Assembly (NCBI GenBank): GCA_050743125.1
Contig: JBOGEB010000118.1
Location: 1-13,509 of the forward strand
Reading direction: 5' to 3'
DNA length: 13,509 nt
Source of the DNA: JBOGEB01 sp050743125
Lineage (GTDB): Bacteria > Actinomycetota > Nitriliruptoria > Euzebyales > Egibacteraceae
Within the stretch, counting starts at the first letter, position 1, and the number at the start of each line of letters is the position of its first letter. The notes beneath the pieces were generated by a model. It searched no databases. It saw only the letters and a list, made by a program, of their open reading frames with translations, and was not told the origin of the DNA. This document shows positions 13,342 through 13,509 of this stretch, piece after piece. The position numbers and the translations under genes were made by a program.

Positions 13342-13370
13342 AGTGTATGAACGACACCCGCCCACCCCAA
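13342..13370 (-). promoter_or_regulatory. Candidate promoter for the DUF3263-LytR_C operon
   Basis: Minus-strand TTGGGG (13370-13365), 17-base spacer, TACACT (13347-13342). The start would be near 13335, with a leader of about 28 bases. Confidence 0.45.
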
Positions 13371-13381
13371 GCATCTCCACC

Positions 13382-13402
13382 CGCTACGCTCGCCTCGTAG
13401 CG
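13382..13402. repeat. Inverted repeat between the divergent operon and tRNA-Thr
   Basis: CGCTACG (13382-13388) and CGTAGCG (13396-13402) form a perfect seven-base stem with a seven-base loop, followed by TTATCCC. It could be an operator or small terminator. Confidence 0.35.
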
Positions 13403-13435
13403 TTATCCCGCTGCCCGTCAGCGCGGTCGTGCCCC

Positions 13436-13508
13436 GCCGGGATAGCTCAGTCGGCAGAGCGACGCTCTTGTAAAGCGAAGGTCCGGGGTTCGAATCCCCG
13501 TCCCGGCT
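13436..13508 (+). tRNA. tRNA-Thr (anticodon TGT)
   Basis: The cloverleaf is complete: acceptor GCCGGGA (13436-13442) pairs with TCCCGGC (13501-13507), discriminator T13508. The D arm is GCTC/GAGC, the anticodon loop CTTGTAA gives TGT (reads ACA), and the T arm is CGGGG-TTCGAAT-CCCCG. The outermost anticodon-stem pair is an A-A mismatch. No CCA can be seen because the window ends one base later. tRNA 3' ends are common integration sites; none can be judged here. Confidence 0.95.
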
Positions 13509-13509
13509 C

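Noticed and set aside
12258..13400. Plus-strand 380-codon frame opposite the LytR_C and DUF3263 genes
   Set aside because: It overlaps two genes with family signatures as well as the riboswitch and promoter; the product is Arg/Pro-rich with no domain.

Overview
The window is GC-rich DNA, almost certainly from an actinomycete. Supporting signs are a mycothiol-dependent-isomerase family protein, a CysO-type sulfur carrier, a DUF3263 + LytR_C pair like mycobacterial Rv0430/Rv0431, apparently leaderless starts, and terminator hairpins without U-tracts.

Layout. (1) 1-3472, minus: a very large gene running off the left edge, encoding a caspase-like protease + NACHT/STAND NTPase + WD40 protein, a candidate immune or cell-death effector. 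Its last kilobase in the window is a 135-bp tandem DNA repeat encoding near-identical WD40 blades. (2) 3552-5222, plus: ilvD, transcribed divergently from 79 bp away and followed by a compound terminator. (3) 5435-5644, minus: a small zinc-ribbon protein. (4) 5875-6956: a decay zone with a GNAT acetyltransferase cut by one in-frame amber codon, the N-terminal stub of a second GNAT, and a frameshifted, internally deleted SDR oxidoreductase remnant. (5) 7085-8180, plus: a two-gene operon of paralogous proteins (one membrane-anchored, one soluble) behind a possible general-stress sigma promoter and ended by a strong hairpin. (6) 8181-9270: an AT-richer intergenic stretch with a perfect palindrome, then an unrecognised 212-aa gene and a 15-bp-stem terminator. 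(7) 9295-9921, plus: a maleylpyruvate-isomerase/DinB-like enzyme, probably leaderless, with its terminator. (8) 9971-10619: gene-poor DNA holding a dispersed repeat and several hairpins. (9) 10620-12370, minus: promoter, SAM-I-type riboswitch, a threonine-synthase-like PLP enzyme and a CysO-like sulfur carrier with C-terminal Gly-Gly. (10) 12417-13370, minus: DUF3263 protein followed by a membrane-anchored LytR_C protein. (11) 13436-13508, plus: tRNA-Thr(TGT).

The most interesting unit is region 9. A SAM-sensing riboswitch belongs in front of methionine or sulfur-assimilation genes, yet here it controls a gene that would be annotated thrC, translationally coupled to a thiocarboxylate sulfur carrier. 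Together they suggest protein-thiocarboxylate-dependent sulfur transfer to a homoserine-type phosphate ester (homocysteine or cysteine formation), or SAM control of the threonine/methionine branch point. The second most notable unit is the caspase-NACHT-WD40 gene with its recently amplified sensor repeats.

All calls come from reading the sequence. No database search was run, and family assignments rest on remembered motifs.
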